Shown in pieces: positions 12,686 through 27,256 of a DNA stretch of 64,000 nucleotides (position 1 is the first letter of the stretch; each line of letters opens with the position of its first letter). The stretch is from Coriaria nepalensis (Eukaryota; Streptophyta; Magnoliopsida; Cucurbitales; Coriariaceae): positions 8,396,001 to 8,460,000 of the forward strand of contig CP114496.1 of the NCBI GenBank assembly GCA_027186245.1. Direction: 5' to 3'. Under the pieces are notes generated by a model. The model was not told where the DNA came from, searched no databases, and saw only the letters and a list, made by a program, of their open reading frames with translations. Both the position numbers and the translations under genes were made by a program.

Positions 12686-14992
12686 TTCTGTTATTTCTCT
12701 GCTATAAGATACTGTAAATCACGTTATGATTACGCGTTCATCAAGGGTTAGGGTTTAGATAATTTGTGTTTTGTAAATCTTAATCATGTTGTCGAGTTTC
12801 AACAACTAATTATAACCCGATCTAATGTTTCTCTTAAGTTGATTTTCTTTTGTTCACAAATACTCAAATAGGCTTCTTTTAAAGCCTATTTTATAGCCCA
12901 TGTTTTTCTTCTCCTATTTCCTTCAAATTCAAACTTGGACACCAAAACAATGAGCGATTTTGGGCCGGGTCTCAAAATGGCTGTCAAGATATAAAGGAGG
13001 AAAGAGACCCAGTTCACTTCAACATTTTGTAGATGAGAGAGTTACTTGAACTTTGATTTCATTTCATTTCCTCCCTAAAACATTTATTTTCCTTTTCATG
13101 TAACCCTTTTCGCCAACCACCACCACAAAGGCAATTACCTCGCCATTTCCCGCCACCATCGCCGCCTCACCTTCTTCTTCCGCTCTCTCTCTCGGAAATG
13201 AGCGTTCAATTCGAATCGAATCGAGATTCAAACAAATCTTGAATCTTTCGCAAAAGTGTTTCGTTACATTAAAAAATACAGGTGGTTATTTATTTTGCAT
13301 TTAAAACTACAGAGGTAGTTAAAAAACAAAAAAAAAAAAAAAAATTACAGGAAATTTTTTATCATTTCACTATTTCGAAAAAACAAATAAGAAAAATAGT
13401 AAAATAAAAGAATTATTTACAATTTTTAAATCTGTTAAATTTAGTTAATAAAAATTTAGTTAATAAATAGGAATTTCTTACAAATTTATTTTACATTTGT
13501 TCAAAAAATATATTTTTAAATACTACATCGACCACCTTCTATGTGAAAGATTCAATTTGTATACCTTCTTTAAGTGATAATTAGATAAATTAACCAGATG
13601 AACAATTTTGAAGAACATCTGGTAATTTGCTTATTAACATTTGAGTTGTTAATTGTTAAACATTGATAAACGGCCCATACGATGATGTTAATTAGTATGT
13701 TCATTGTTTTACTCAGCTGCTGCAAAAGAAAAACTCAGAAATCCAGAAGGACAACCCAGAGGGAGTATTGTGGGGAAGATGATTGTTGAAAAATCAACGG
13801 GTGGGATGAAATACAACTGCCCACCTTCCCCTTAGATTCAATGTATCAGGGAACACTTTCGGATCGAGTGCACTGATTTTAGCACTAGGCCGATACACAC
13901 AATCCCTGCTTTCAATTCATTCTCTGTCTGCAACGAAGAATGAATACAACGAAGAAGAAGAATAATAATACAACAAGAGAGCCGACGCTATAAAGAAATT
14001 AGGAATGATAGAGGAGGAGGCCCGGCTGTTGTAATAGATAGAACAAATTTTGGGCAACGCTAGGGTTTCCATTTGATAAGCGGAAAATTACCTGAATGTC
14101 TTTCCTTGAAGAAACGAGCCGTCGAGCCCAATGCCAGCTCACGTGAGTAGGCCCATGTCAGGGACAGAGCCCAAACCTAGAATGTATGGAAACGAAATTT
14201 AAAAGCCTAAATCGACGTAAAAGGGTGAAAAGTGGGTGGTCCAGGTTTCACCTCAACTCTCTTGTAAGAAATACAAATAGAAACAAATTGATACAGATAT
14301 GGTTTTAAATTATAATTATTGGGAGTAAATATGTATTATTTTCATAGTTGACAATGAAATCATGTTATTATTAATTAATTAATTAATTAATTTTATTAAA
14401 TAATATACTTTTATTTATCAGATATTAAAAATGCATGAATACAACTATTACAAAAATTTATCATATAAACTTATATGTTGGATACTTTTTTTTTATATAT
14501 ATAATAAAATATCAATATATTATTAATATTCGATAAATTAATAACCGTACATAAATAATAATTATTTTATCTTAATTTAAGGATTACATTAATTTTAAAT
14601 TTAATAAATTAATTTAATTTTAAAATTATTAATTTATCGAGATTTTATTATAAATAATAAAAGAACATTATAAGTCCATATAATTATTTTTATTTTTAAA
14701 TTTACTTTAATATTTTTATTAATATTCAATTAATTTCCGTACAGATCCTAAGGTACTGTAGATTCTTAGAGATTTGTACACCTGACAAAAAAAAAAAAAA
14801 CCTTCAGTGGGTCAATTGAAATTAAAAAATTTGCACTTTATTGATATTTTTAGAATACTTTAAGATGATAAGGTATTATATATCTTGGACATATAAAAGG
14901 TTAAATAGGACTTGTCTCATAATTTGAGGGATATGTACCCGACGCACTCGAAAGAGAATAATATGATAAAATATTTATAGCATGAAATGCAA
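10895..14992. other. Intergenic, 4.1 kb, with two transcript-like blocks
   Basis: Mostly AT-rich with a long TA microsatellite at 12650-12682. Two less AT-rich blocks stand out: about 12940-13260 (a CCACCACC/CGCCGCC-rich stretch followed by an ATG with a 14-codon frame) and 13700-14250 (minus-strand AAACCCTAGCG telo-box-like leader, a possible splice site and a palindromic CACGTG at 14140-14145). Neither yields a recognisable protein. Confidence 0.55.
12650..12682. repeat. TA microsatellite
   Basis: A run of about 16 TA units in intergenic sequence. Confidence 0.9.
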
Positions 14993-16033
14993 TCAACTAA
15001 TGTAGTACATTGGATCTGGAAGCTTGAAATTTCGATTTCCGACATGGGTGCCCAAAATATCACTCCATTGATCACCAATGTTTCCGACAACTATGTATCC
15101 TTGTTTCTCAAGCTTCTTCCTTTCCGATGATTTGTACTTCACTGCTGTCGTTCCTGAATCAGATGATCCTCTGCCCACCATGAAATTTAATCAGTATACA
15201 CTTAAACCGCATATCAAATGATTAAGCATTCAGGAGTAATCCTGATTTCAATCGGTTTAAAACAGGTACATATTCAAACGCTCGGTTATTACCCGGTTTA
15301 TCATAATTAACGCGTTAACTCGGATGATAAAAAGCGTAGGATTGTGTGTTAATTACCTGAGTATAAGCTTCTCCCAAGAGTGAAATCCAACAGCCTTTAG
15401 GTTGAGAGCAGTGGCATTTCTTTGATCTTCAGACCTTCCAGTTAAAAAGACAGGTTTGATTGTTCCAAGAGACAGTAACTTGTTGTAAAGATATAGAGTT
15501 TCTGGCAAAGCAGGTGCTTTGCCTTCAAGCACCCATGCATCGAAGCTTGTTGAATTGTATACCTCCGTCCTGACATTAATTTCATCAATCGCAACTATAT
15601 ATATATTTACATGTATGTATGTATATATATGTACGTACCCGAATCCATGTTGAGCATAATAAGGCAAGTTAGAGAGTGAAGTTTCATCAACGTCAAAGAT
15701 CCAAACATTCTTGCCATATTTGGCAAGGCTTAAGTTTCTAGCATAAACATAAGCCTCGGCAGCTACAGCACGAGAGTCTTCCCGGTACTGGCGGCCCAAC
15801 ATGTAGTGGCCTACATACCCATCGCACTTTTTCGGCACCGTGCTCCATCCGATAATGTTATGTGCTTCAACTCCGAGCCGCCAGCTCAGGCAGGAAAGTC
15901 CGGAAACATGGTGGCCTGCTGCCCCTGAACGTGGCCGGAGAAGATGAATTTGATGTGCGATTATGCTTGATGCCTCTGACTTAAAGGTTGATAGAATAAT
16001 CGTGGTAAAAAGTAACAATAGCTTAATCACCAT
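14993..16033 (-). CDS. Secreted HAD-superfamily (subfamily IIIB) acid phosphatase, VSP-like
   Basis: Three exons (16033-15639, 15569-15357, 15170-14993) encode 261 residues, the usual length for plant class-B-type acid phosphatases and vegetative storage proteins. A hydrophobic signal peptide covers residues 1 to about 22, so the product should enter the secretory route toward vacuole or wall. HAD motif I is FDVDET (113-118) with both aspartates present. Motif II is FLTGR in exon 2, and the C-terminal metal-binding motif is GDQWSD (235-240). Because the nucleophilic Asp114 is kept, catalysis is likely retained, unlike some storage-protein members that lost it. The likely role is phosphomonoester hydrolysis or phosphate recycling. 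The exact ortholog is uncertain. Confidence 0.9.
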
Positions 16034-17518
16034 TGTGAAGTGAGAATTTTCTTCCCTCTAGCTTTGTAAAATCTATGAGCCTGTTACTAATTGCATTGTT
16101 ACATATATATATATATATATATGTGAAAATTGAATTATTGGCGGGCCTAGTTGGGCTTGTTTGCCAGATTTTAAAGTTGAACCAAACAAATTGCAATTAA
16201 TTAATTTATTATAGGCGATACAAATTTTGATCTAAATTTTGGCAATATCTCAATCTTTAACATCTAATTTCACTAGTTTTAATGAATTCAATCATCCAGG
16301 TCCGTAACTATTTGCTTGAATAATTGACTGCCCTCGTTTGTAAAAATACAAACCCATGTTTTTTAAGTAATTATATGTACGGCCTATGTAAGAACATAGG
16401 AGAATGGCAAGGAGACCAAAAGAAGGCCATGTTTTTCATCATATACCAACAACTCTCACCTTCCATTTTAGCACTATGTAAAAAGTGAAAAACACTTTTA
16501 CGCAATCAAATTTTTTACAAGTCACAAAAAGGACAAAAAAAAAAAAAAAAAAAGAATTCTCTTTTTTTCTCCTCATTGTTTATGCAAAACTTTCAAATTA
16601 TTTATATAATATGGACGTATGATACTCAATTTTTAATAAAAATAAATATATTTATAAAATTGATATATAGGAAAACTAAAATTTACGACAACAAATTTTA
16701 ATTATATTTGCTGAACTTAAATTAATTTATGCAGTAAAAAACATTATATTACATTATTAAACTAATTAATTATCAAGCTTGGCATGTATGTTTCCTCTTT
16801 CTCATTTTGGGATTTATCGGGATCATACAATGAGATCTTCAAAATGTTGATCATTATAAGTGAATTTATTGACAAATTTGGCATGTAGGTTTCCCCATTC
16901 TCATCTCTTTATATAGCCTTTTTTCTGGGCATCTAGATAAGCTACCTAAAGAGGCTTGAAAAATGACCCTAAGAAAGCATCTTCCACATTTTGCACATGC
17001 ATAGTCAGCTTTAATAAAGCACCTCCAAAGAGATGCCCAGTAAGCCATGGGCCATGGATATGATTTTACCATGAATGTCTTGTAACAAAAAAATTCACTG
17101 TTTTCTGACAATGCCAGCAGCATCTTGAAAGTAGACACACAGAGAGGCACTGTTTTTTTACAATGCCAGCATCTTGAAAGCAGATACACAGAGAGGCTGT
17201 AAAATGTGTGAAAATGGAAATCTAGAATCAAATCCACGGCCATCGGCACGGGATTCTTGTCAAAATGTTTTGATATAATCTATGAATCAGTATTTGATGA
17301 ATGAAATTCCGAAGAAAAAAGATGAGGAACAAAATAAATAGGTGAAAGATCAACTCCTCAATGTTCTTGTGAGGGGGGAGATGATTATGAGAGAGATCCT
17401 ACCTCTATTCCAGAAAAATTTCCTCTTTCAAAATTCTTATTTCAACATTTTGTCAACAAAAGGCAGACCCACCTTGGAAATGGTGCTCTATTTTTTTGTC
17501 TGAAAAGGGAGAGCTGTC
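16034..17518. other. Intergenic, 1.5 kb, with a 52-bp tandem duplication
   Basis: Contains the acid phosphatase promoter with a TA microsatellite (16102-16122), AT-rich sequence, and a less AT-rich block at 16900-17250 that holds a 52-bp tandem repeat. A minus-strand frame of 127 codons across that block matches no family I know and lacks a convincing context. Confidence 0.6.
17096..17197. repeat. Two-copy 52-bp tandem repeat
   Basis: The units start at 17096 and 17148. Each contains CACTGTTTT, then an AATGCCAGC core, then CATCTTGAAAG and ACACAGAGAGGC. They differ by a three-base AGC insertion and a few substitutions, so the duplication is not very recent. Confidence 0.75.
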
Positions 17519-20500
17519 TCATTCTCCATGAAACCTACTGTTAATGGTCTCGTAGCTCGGGACATTTAGAACTGCAAAAGGGAAGAGAAGATCATTCTTA
17601 CTTGGTAACTATGCTAGCAAATTAGCAAATAAGATCACCTTCGTATTGAGGGAGGTAGAAGATTACCGTCTCCATATGATGCCATTGTTAAAGGAGATGA
17701 AATAATTTTCTGGGCAATCGAAGTAATATCAGCTAGAGTGATAGCATCTACAACCTTTAAGAATTGCTCCACAGGCTTCCTGCAAAGCATAGATGAATTT
17801 TTCTTTTTTAAAAAATTTATTCTTCATTAAAGAGGGAAAGAACACCGAGGGAAAGTTTTACAACTTAAACATGATTATTATTCAAAGGTAGAATTGTAAC
17901 ACATTAAAAAAAAAGCTGATTTATTATCTGTATGTTTTATTTCTTCAATGAAGATATAAGAAGAATTTCTCACAACTAAATTTGATGTTCACATAAGAAT
18001 TTAAGGCAGAAGGACGTTCTATAAGCTGATCTGATATAGTTTGAGGTCATCCTGGATCTCAAATTTAAGCTGTAAAACTACTTTCACATTATCAATACCT
18101 TAGGGATCTTAGAACCCATTATGTTACAATGTAGACCAAATTATTACGAGGAATGAGAGTATAGATGAACAAAAAGGCACTTGTTATATATATGTCATAC
18201 CTCTCTCCATATGTTAAAACCTGCCTTCCAATATCCTCTGATACAACAATCTACAAAACAAAAAGGTCATCCCAATGGAAAAAAAAACAAACAAACAAAC
18301 AAAAAAATGCGAGTTATTTGAGCAGGCAAAAAGCTAGGATATCAGACACCAAGGTATAACCGAAAACAAAAATGTGCAAACTATGTAATATGGGAGAGAG
18401 AGAATACTCTGGATTCAAGATTCATCAAAACTGCAGATTTAGTGGCTGCTTTGGCACGACTAAGCTGTACCTGGGAAACTGCCAACCGGAACTATAGTAA
18501 TAAACTAATGACTTAAGAGAAATTAGTATTAAGACTTGAAAAAAGGGGAAGAAGTCTAAACCTTGTCCAGGTGTTGCAATTGAAATTAATTCGGAGGCAG
18601 CTATATCAACAGCTTTAGCCACAAAATCAGAACCCTAAATTGAAGAGTTGAACTCCACAATATTAGATAATCAGTGGCAGAGAGAAGATTTGTAGAGTAA
18701 GATGAACTAGATCATGTCAGAAGAACCAGCACAGTTCTCAAATAATATCATTATTACATTGAATGAAAGAACTATTTGTAGAAGAGATAATCAAATATAG
18801 GCCAAACTGTCAAAGTTATTACATGGACAGATAAAATTGGAGCAATTTGAATGTTTGCATATTTCTTGTTAATGTACCCATTTCAATGATGTGCTTAAGA
18901 AAATCCTAATCAATAATCTAGCTGAGACCTCAACTATAATGTATATAAGATGTTTCTTCGAAACACTAGATTAGATAAAATTTATCACATATATGGAGAA
19001 GTGTCCTGTAAATCCAAGCCCACATCCATCTAGGGAATAGGAATTTACAATGAATCCAACTACACGAAAGCCATGCCAAACAAAAAGATTGTAAGTTCAA
19101 GAGAGCCCTTACAGTGCTAGCATAAATACCAAATAATCCAGTATTGTTGAAGATGCTATTAAAGGCAGAAAAGGATTGAATCTGGTGATACTCATTCAAT
19201 ACACGGAGATCTGCAATCAAATATACACAAAAGTAAAAAGTGAAAGAATAAAGGTGAGATACTTTGATATCCCAAGATGCAATTAAACAAGAAACAGAGA
19301 GCAGGAGGGGGAACCCGATCTTTGACTTACATAGTCTTGAGTGCATCCCTTTCCCGGGACCCCCGGCTGAGAACGAACCACCACCTCCCATAAGCATCTA
19401 CATCCCTTAGAACAATTAGAAACTAAGAAAGATATTTCTACTCCTTCATAGATAAATGGGAAGATTATCCAGAAACCAAGGGGGGAAAAGAAAAGGAATA
19501 ATATATACAAGTACAAAAATGAGAAAAATGCAGCACCTGGAGGACAGTCAAAATGATGGCCTCTTTCTCATTATGCCACCCACCGGGAACTTCAAAAGCA
19601 AGAGCAATATGTGTGCTCTGGCCACAAGAAGAAGAAGCCAATAGGTAACAAATAACAAAATACACATCTATATCTGAGTAAAAATGCAATACGCTGGGAG
19701 GAGGGGAGGGAAAGTAAAGTGCAATTAAGTAATACGCACCCCGGAATCAGCATAACGACGGAAATCTCCGCCAACATACACAGATTTCGGCTCTTCAGGA
19801 CGAGGCACGGCAGGTAGGTCAGAGAGAAGGGGGTCTGCAATGGACACAAGCTCCTCATGTTCAAGCCCAGATGCTGCAAGAACTATGCGAGGAGCTGTAT
19901 AGTTTTCCTGAAATTCCACATTTGTAAAACCTCAAGTATAACATACAGAAAATAGGGTAGAGGAAACTTATCCGAGAAATTGTAAAGTTATAGGGATCAT
20001 AAATCAAAAAAGATATCAATGACCAATGAATGTAGTACTCAAAGGTTTGCAGGTCTTACAGCAACAAATGCCTCCAAGATAGTGCCATCCAATCTGCTTA
20101 GTGATGCTTCAGGTGCCAGAAGAGGATTTGCTAAAGCACCAGCATATCCAGCAGAATGAAGTGCCTCCAAAAGTAACCCTTGCGGATTGTTTGAAACTTC
20201 TTCAAGCTCCACTTTCACCTTTCGCAGCTGTATAAGGCATGACGTTACAGAGTTTCTTTACTAATATTTAAATATGCAGTGGGATTTTAACTGTAAGGTC
20301 ATCTAAGAACTTAAGAAGAAAGAAACTAATAGAAACATTACCTCTTCATTAACTTCCCAATCCAAGAAGACAGGGTTCCTGACACAGTCAACTAACAATT
20401 CAACCATTTCGGGAAGATAGGTTTTAAGAGCATCAAAAGTATATCCCATCTGCTCCCGAGAAGCAGAAGCACTAATGTTACCGCCAATCGCTTCCACTTC

Positions 20501-21346
20501 CCTCACAATGCGCAAGTGGCTACGGTTTGTTGTGCTCTTGAAGGCCATTCTTTCCAACAAATGGGAAGCTCCAGAAGACACTGGTGTCTCATAAATGGAA
20601 CCACAATCAATGTATAACCCTACTGATGCTGCAGGATTCTGATAACCAACGACCGAAACTCGATCAGTTCAGATGCTAAAAGGGAGGAAAATTTTCATCA
20701 AATGTAATCACATAGTGGTGAAAAAAGTTATATGTTACCTTGGAAGTCTCGGAAGCAACCTTAACGCCATTTGGAAGAGTGCTAATTTTTGTCTTGCTCG
20801 GTTCAACATAATCAGGAATTGGGGGTGGAAGCCTAACACCAGAAAGTGGGATTTCCAAAGAAGGGAGAGAATTTGAAGTTTCCCCTGTCAGCCAACTAAA
20901 GAAACCTCCAGATGTCGGCCATGTTGCAACCGCACTCGAAGTAGCATACCGAGCAGTCTTCAAGCTGCCCGCACTTCTCTACTCCACATCCGAATCATAA
21001 TCCAACAGTAAATGAAGATTTTTTTCATTAATATTTCTTACCATAGCTGAATACTAAAAAAATAGTTCACATCCTACATATAATCATCACAAAAATTCGT
21101 TGCCACTTAAAAACTAATCATAAGAACATGATGATGCAATAAAAATGCAGTAAAAATCAGATCTAACAAACAACCGCATTCTATTGAATCTCCGCAAAAA
21201 TCAAATTTCATTTCTTTCTAAAACCTTCCTTTCGCCAAGATTTTCTTAGGAGCCAAACGCAAAACCTTAGTAGTTCGAGACGAGAAAAGTTAGGGTTGTT
21301 AACGGACCTTGAGAGATTGGAGTCGCGAAGCTGCAGTTCTGTACAT
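17519..21346 (-). CDS. MPPA1: Mitochondrial processing peptidase subunit alpha
   Basis: Thirteen exons (21346-21308, 20978-20739, 20638-20342, 20227-20060, 19907-19740, 19617-19537, 19397-19331, 19210-19113, 18634-18562, 18478-18408, 18250-18201, 17779-17667, 17571-17519) encode 505 residues, the family length. The short first exon MYRTAASRLQSLK looks like a mitochondrial presequence. The M16 peptidase region contains HLLERMAFKSTTNRS, in which the zinc motif HxxEH is degenerate (R replaces the second His). This is expected for the non-catalytic alpha subunit. The glycine-rich substrate loop GGGGSFSAGGPGKGM begins just after residue 334. In plants the MPP dimer sits in the cytochrome bc1 complex and removes targeting presequences. 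The final exon ends NVPSYETINSRFHGE; without it the gene would wrongly read into the preceding intron. Confidence 0.95.
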
Positions 21347-21617
21347 GATGATGCTTTCTATTAGTTATCTAAGAGGTGGCCGTCGAGAAGAATAAGAAAA
21401 ATACAGCGGCCTCTTGGCTTTTATGTCAAGGGGAGTAGGAATCCCCTGCCCTTATGCGTACGGTACGGTGATTCTTGCTCACATCGACGGTTGACCACGT
21501 CAGCCTGGTGAAGCCCAAAGCATAGGAAATGTAGCCTATAGCGTTATGGGGCCTAATAGTGAAGCCCGTTAATTGTGCGTCTTCAGTCATTCGATGTTCA
21601 TGGGGCCTTAATGGGCC
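21290..21617. promoter_or_regulatory. Telo-box and site II elements upstream of MPPalpha
   Basis: AACCCTAA (minus strand) lies in intron 1 at 21290-21297. TGGGCY site II cores are at 21512-21517 (minus) and 21612-21617 (plus), 166-271 bp before the start codon. This combination is known from nuclear genes for mitochondrial and translation functions. The PFK relic begins only 363 bp from the MPPalpha start on the other strand. Confidence 0.45.
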
Positions 21618-21709
21618 TTTACATGACTTATTACATCACAAACCCGTAAAAGAAAAATTAATTAACTATATTGTTAAGGTTTAATCGGATAAATATTTTT
21701 CTGTTTCAG

Positions 21710-23412
21710 GTGTATTTTGAATCAGATGATGTCAATGCCTGTATTGTAACATGTGGGGAACTATGTCCTGGTCTCAACACAGTCATTAGAAAAATAGTAT
21801 GCGGATTATACCACATGTTCGGTATTCGGCATGTGTCGGCATGTGTCCTAGGAATCGAGGTAACATCATTTCTATATGTTCGACATACATTGTTAAACAA
21901 CGCGCAAAGCTTTAAATAGAAATCATAGTTCTGATCATATTATACTTTGTGACAAATGTGGTTAGGGAGGATACGAGGGTGGTTTTTATGCTAGAAACAC
22001 GATCTCACTAACACCATAGGTTGTAAATGACATTAATAAACGTGGTGGAACCATACTTGGTTCATCCAGATGGGGCCACAATACTACTAAGATCGTTGAT
22101 AGCATCCAAGACACAGGCATTAATCAGGTTTATATTATTGGAGGTGATGGAACCCAGAGAAGGGCTTCTCTCATTTATGAGGTAAGAAATTTTAGAAATT
22201 GTACTAAAAACCAGAAATTGTCCATAATATATATATGTGCAGGAGATTAGAAGGCGTGGCCTGCAAATTGCCGTTGCTGGAATCCCGAAAACGATTGATA
22301 ATGACATCATGGTAATAGCCAAATCCTTCGGGGGCGACACAGCCGTGGAGGAGGCTCAACGGGCCATCAACGCAACCCGTGTTGAATCTGAAAGTGTCGA
22401 GAACGGAATCGGAGTTGTCAAGTTGATGGGGCGTCACAGTGGTAAGTACAAGATTTAAAATTGCATATATCTAATTTCTTAGATGATCTATGTTTTAACA
22501 AGGTATTTTTTAAAATTATAGGATTCATTGCAATGTATGCTACACTAGCAATTAGAGATGTAGACCGTCGCTTGATTCCGGAATCGCCTTTCTACCTCGA
22601 AGGATCATGAGGACTTTTCGATTTCATCGAGCACAGGCTTAGAAAAAATGGAGATATGGTTATAGTAGTAGCACAAGGGGCGGGAGAAGAACTCCTAAAT
22701 TCGGAAGATAAAAAAGACCAGAAAGACCCATCGGGAAATAAGGTCTTCCTTGACATCGGTATTTGGATATCTGATAAAATTAAGGAACATTTCAAAAAGG
22801 AGGAAAGGATGTCCGTAACTCTCAAATACATAGGTTGGTGTAATGAATTGACATTTCTTCTTTAGCATTTGTGGGTTTTCATTTATTATTTTTTGGGTGT
22901 TAATTGTTATTTGATTTGCCAATTTGGCTATGACGTGGTAGATCCGATGTATATGCTCCGAGCGGTTCCGAGCAATGCGTCAGATAACGTGTACATCACA
23001 TGGCTTGTTCACAGTGCAGTTCATGGAGCAATGGAAGGGTATACTGGGTTCACTGTGGGTACTACTGTCAATGGAAGACATGCTTACATACCGTTTCATG
23101 TAAGAACTCACCATCTCAGAACTCCCTCATGATTTGATTTTATACTCTTCCTTTCATATGCAGAGGGTGATTGAGAAACAGCAGAGTTGTGATCACAGAC
23201 AGAATGTGGCCAGAAAGTGGGCCAGGCTTTTGTGTTCGACCCATCAGCCCAGTTTCATGCAGCAGCCCCCGAAACATGCCGTTAGCATGAATGATGTGAC
23301 TGTAGATGTGAGCAGGAATTACAACAAGAACAAACCAAACCAAACCAAACCAATGAAGGGGGTTCTTGACAAATGGGGCCCACCTCCAAGCACTTTCAAA
23401 TGGAAACTCTAA
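21710..23412 (+). pseudogene. ATP-dependent 6-phosphofructokinase relic (5' end missing)
   Basis: Exon-like blocks at 21710-21859, 21966-22181, 22243-22441, 22522-22833, 22942-23099 and 23164-23412 keep plant PFK signatures: [46 protein letters not shown] and NGRHAYIPF. It is broken. The N-terminal exon(s) and promoter are absent. TAG at 22017-22019 falls in LTP-VVND, and TGA at 22608-22610 falls in FYLEG-GLFDF. The ATP-site motif reads CGELCPGLN instead of CGGLCPGLN. A 10-bp tandem duplication lies at 21827-21846. Near the 3' end a +1 shift at about 23185 is cancelled by an 11-base insertion at 23210-23220; the frame VVITDRMW is visible between them in the shifted phase. Splice sites are mostly intact, so it arose from a genomic copy, not a retrocopy. 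Confidence 0.88.
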
Positions 23413-23671
23413 AATATAGCAATTATAGGAAAATGTCAAAATGACATTATATTTACTAAATAATAATAATAATAATAATAAAGGAATGAGTTTGTAACAT
23501 CAAATAACCAAAACAAAAGAGTTGTCTTCTGTCCAACAAGAGATGGAGGTCTATAGAGTGGGAATCACAGTTAATCCGAGGCTAGCGCTAGCAATAGCAA
23601 TGGATGTTGTTTATGTATAGATACGTACATAAATGTAAATTTACATAGACAAAGCCTGCTTTGATGTTACA

Positions 23672-25347
<1,676 letters not shown>

Positions 25348-25428
25348 CCTCGGAAGAAGATAGAGAGAGAGAAGAAGAAGATACCAACTTCACTCCTTCA
25401 AGAAGTTTTAGGGTGAATCCAGTTTCTA

Positions 25429-25731
25429 AAACCCTAAAATTTTAACGATTTAACTATTTCTCTCGGAGATGAATTGAAATGGCTCCGATTTTCGAAAGGA
25501 TGTATTGTCGTTCTATACTGTATAAGACGACGTGTCGTTTTAATCAATTAGACATAAATAAGTCTCGATAAAGTGGTGAGTTGGTGATTAATTTTGGAGC
25601 CAAACTGGCGGCAATTTACGGGTTAATACAACTAACGCTGAGTATTATATTCCGACCATGCGGGTAGTCCGGGCCTATTTTTGGCACTCAACCCAAACTG
25701 TGTTGGGCTTCAATTATAAAGCTCTGGCCCA
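25429..25731 (-). promoter_or_regulatory. Telo-box and site II motifs upstream of METTL5
   Basis: AAACCCTAA is at 25429-25437 and an opposite CCCTAAAA at 25407-25413, both within about 90 bp of the start codon. TGGGCT at 25704-25709 and GGCCCA at 25726-25731 lie about 360-385 bp upstream. These motifs are common in ribosome-biogenesis genes, which fits rRNA methylation. Confidence 0.4.
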
Positions 25732-27251
25732 TTTGATAAAACAAAAAATAAAAATAAAAATAAAAATGCCCATACTTGTATTGCACTCCATTAGCACCGT
25801 GATAGGACTAGCATTTGAGCTTCATGCATTCAAGTTCTTACTTTAGAAGAAAGCTAGGTAGCTTGTCAACCATATGAGAAGTTTGTATTAGAGAACTGAA
25901 ATATCAATATTAAATATCATATTATCTATTATATATAATTATAATTAATAAATTTATGATTATTTAAATTTATTTAAATAAATTATATAAGAAGGCTTCT
26001 TTTTTAGACGTAGATAAAGTTAAACAGCAATCAAAAGCATTTTGAAAAGGCAAAGGAGCAATGATTACTTAATATTGGAATCATTAGTGCATGTGTGTAT
26101 AAGTTCTTAAAGTATCATAATTTGACAAGAAAAGAAAAGAAAAAATGTACCAAATTTGTACAAATGGGTTCAGCGACTTTTCTTGACAACCAAACAATTA
26201 GGTCAACCCCTTAAATTCTTTATTTGTTAGGTAACAAACAACTATCACTTCAAGTATAATTATTTATAAAAAAAATATTTTCAATTCATATTAAATCTAA
26301 TCTATTTCTTGTATTTTTATATGGAAAAAGATGAGTATTTTTTATATCTACATTTATTTTTTAATTATATATGAGATATAATATTTTTTGTATGAATATT
26401 ATATATGGGTATATGATAAATTAAATATTATTATATATATAAAAAATACTTATTTTAAATATAGATTAATAGTTTAAGTTTAGATAAAAATGAATTTAAA
26501 TATGATTTTATATGTGACATTAAAATCACAGAACACAAAATTTCCAATCATACGGTTAATTTTTGAAACTGAAAAGTGCTTACAGCTTAGTTACCAACTA
26601 TCAAGTCAGAGAAATGGATATTGAGGAGGTCAACAAAAGTCAAACAGCCAAGTATTTGATGTGTGATGTCATAGTTGACGTTAATATGACAACATACCAT
26701 AAAAAATAAAAAACGAATACTTACATGGTGGGCCAGGCTTTGATTTTGGGGCTGAAAAATAACATTTTTATTTTACAATAATCTTTTAAGGACAATATTA
26801 GAGAGAGATAGAGAGAGAGAGAGAGAGAGGTTGTTATAGGTCAGTTTTTGCTTTGTGTAGAATAAAGGGCCAACAATGGGCCCTCATTTGGGCCCACTCA
26901 CTTTTGCGGCCTGTACATTTCGATTCCGTCTCCCACGTGACAAATTGCACCGACTGGCCACACATCTTTTAATTTTATTATTATTGCAATTTAAGTGTCT
27001 TTTAAGTATAATTTAAGTTTTAAAATATATCATGCATCCTATCATTATCTCTTGAAGCATTATATTAGTAATTAAGTAAGATATAACGTAAAAATTTGAT
27101 CTTTAAGAAACTATATTCCCCCCTTTATTAAAAGTAATTAAATTAATTAAGTGTATATTAATCATGTGGACTAGTAATTTTTTTACCTAATGGTAATTAT
27201 TTGTAGTAATAAGTTCATGAATTTAATCATGTGGTGCAAAATATTTTGTTC

Positions 27252-27256
<5 letters not shown>

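Noticed and set aside
16866..17249. 127-codon minus-strand frame, cysteine-rich, faintly like a PPR or zinc protein
   Set aside because: It spans a tandem duplication, has no recognisable repeat spacing or motif and no splice context.
17640..17666. MPPalpha ending in GNLLPPSIRR by reading through the exon 12 donor
   Set aside because: Splicing at GACG/GTAATC to 17571 gives the expected VLNVPSYE ending and family length.
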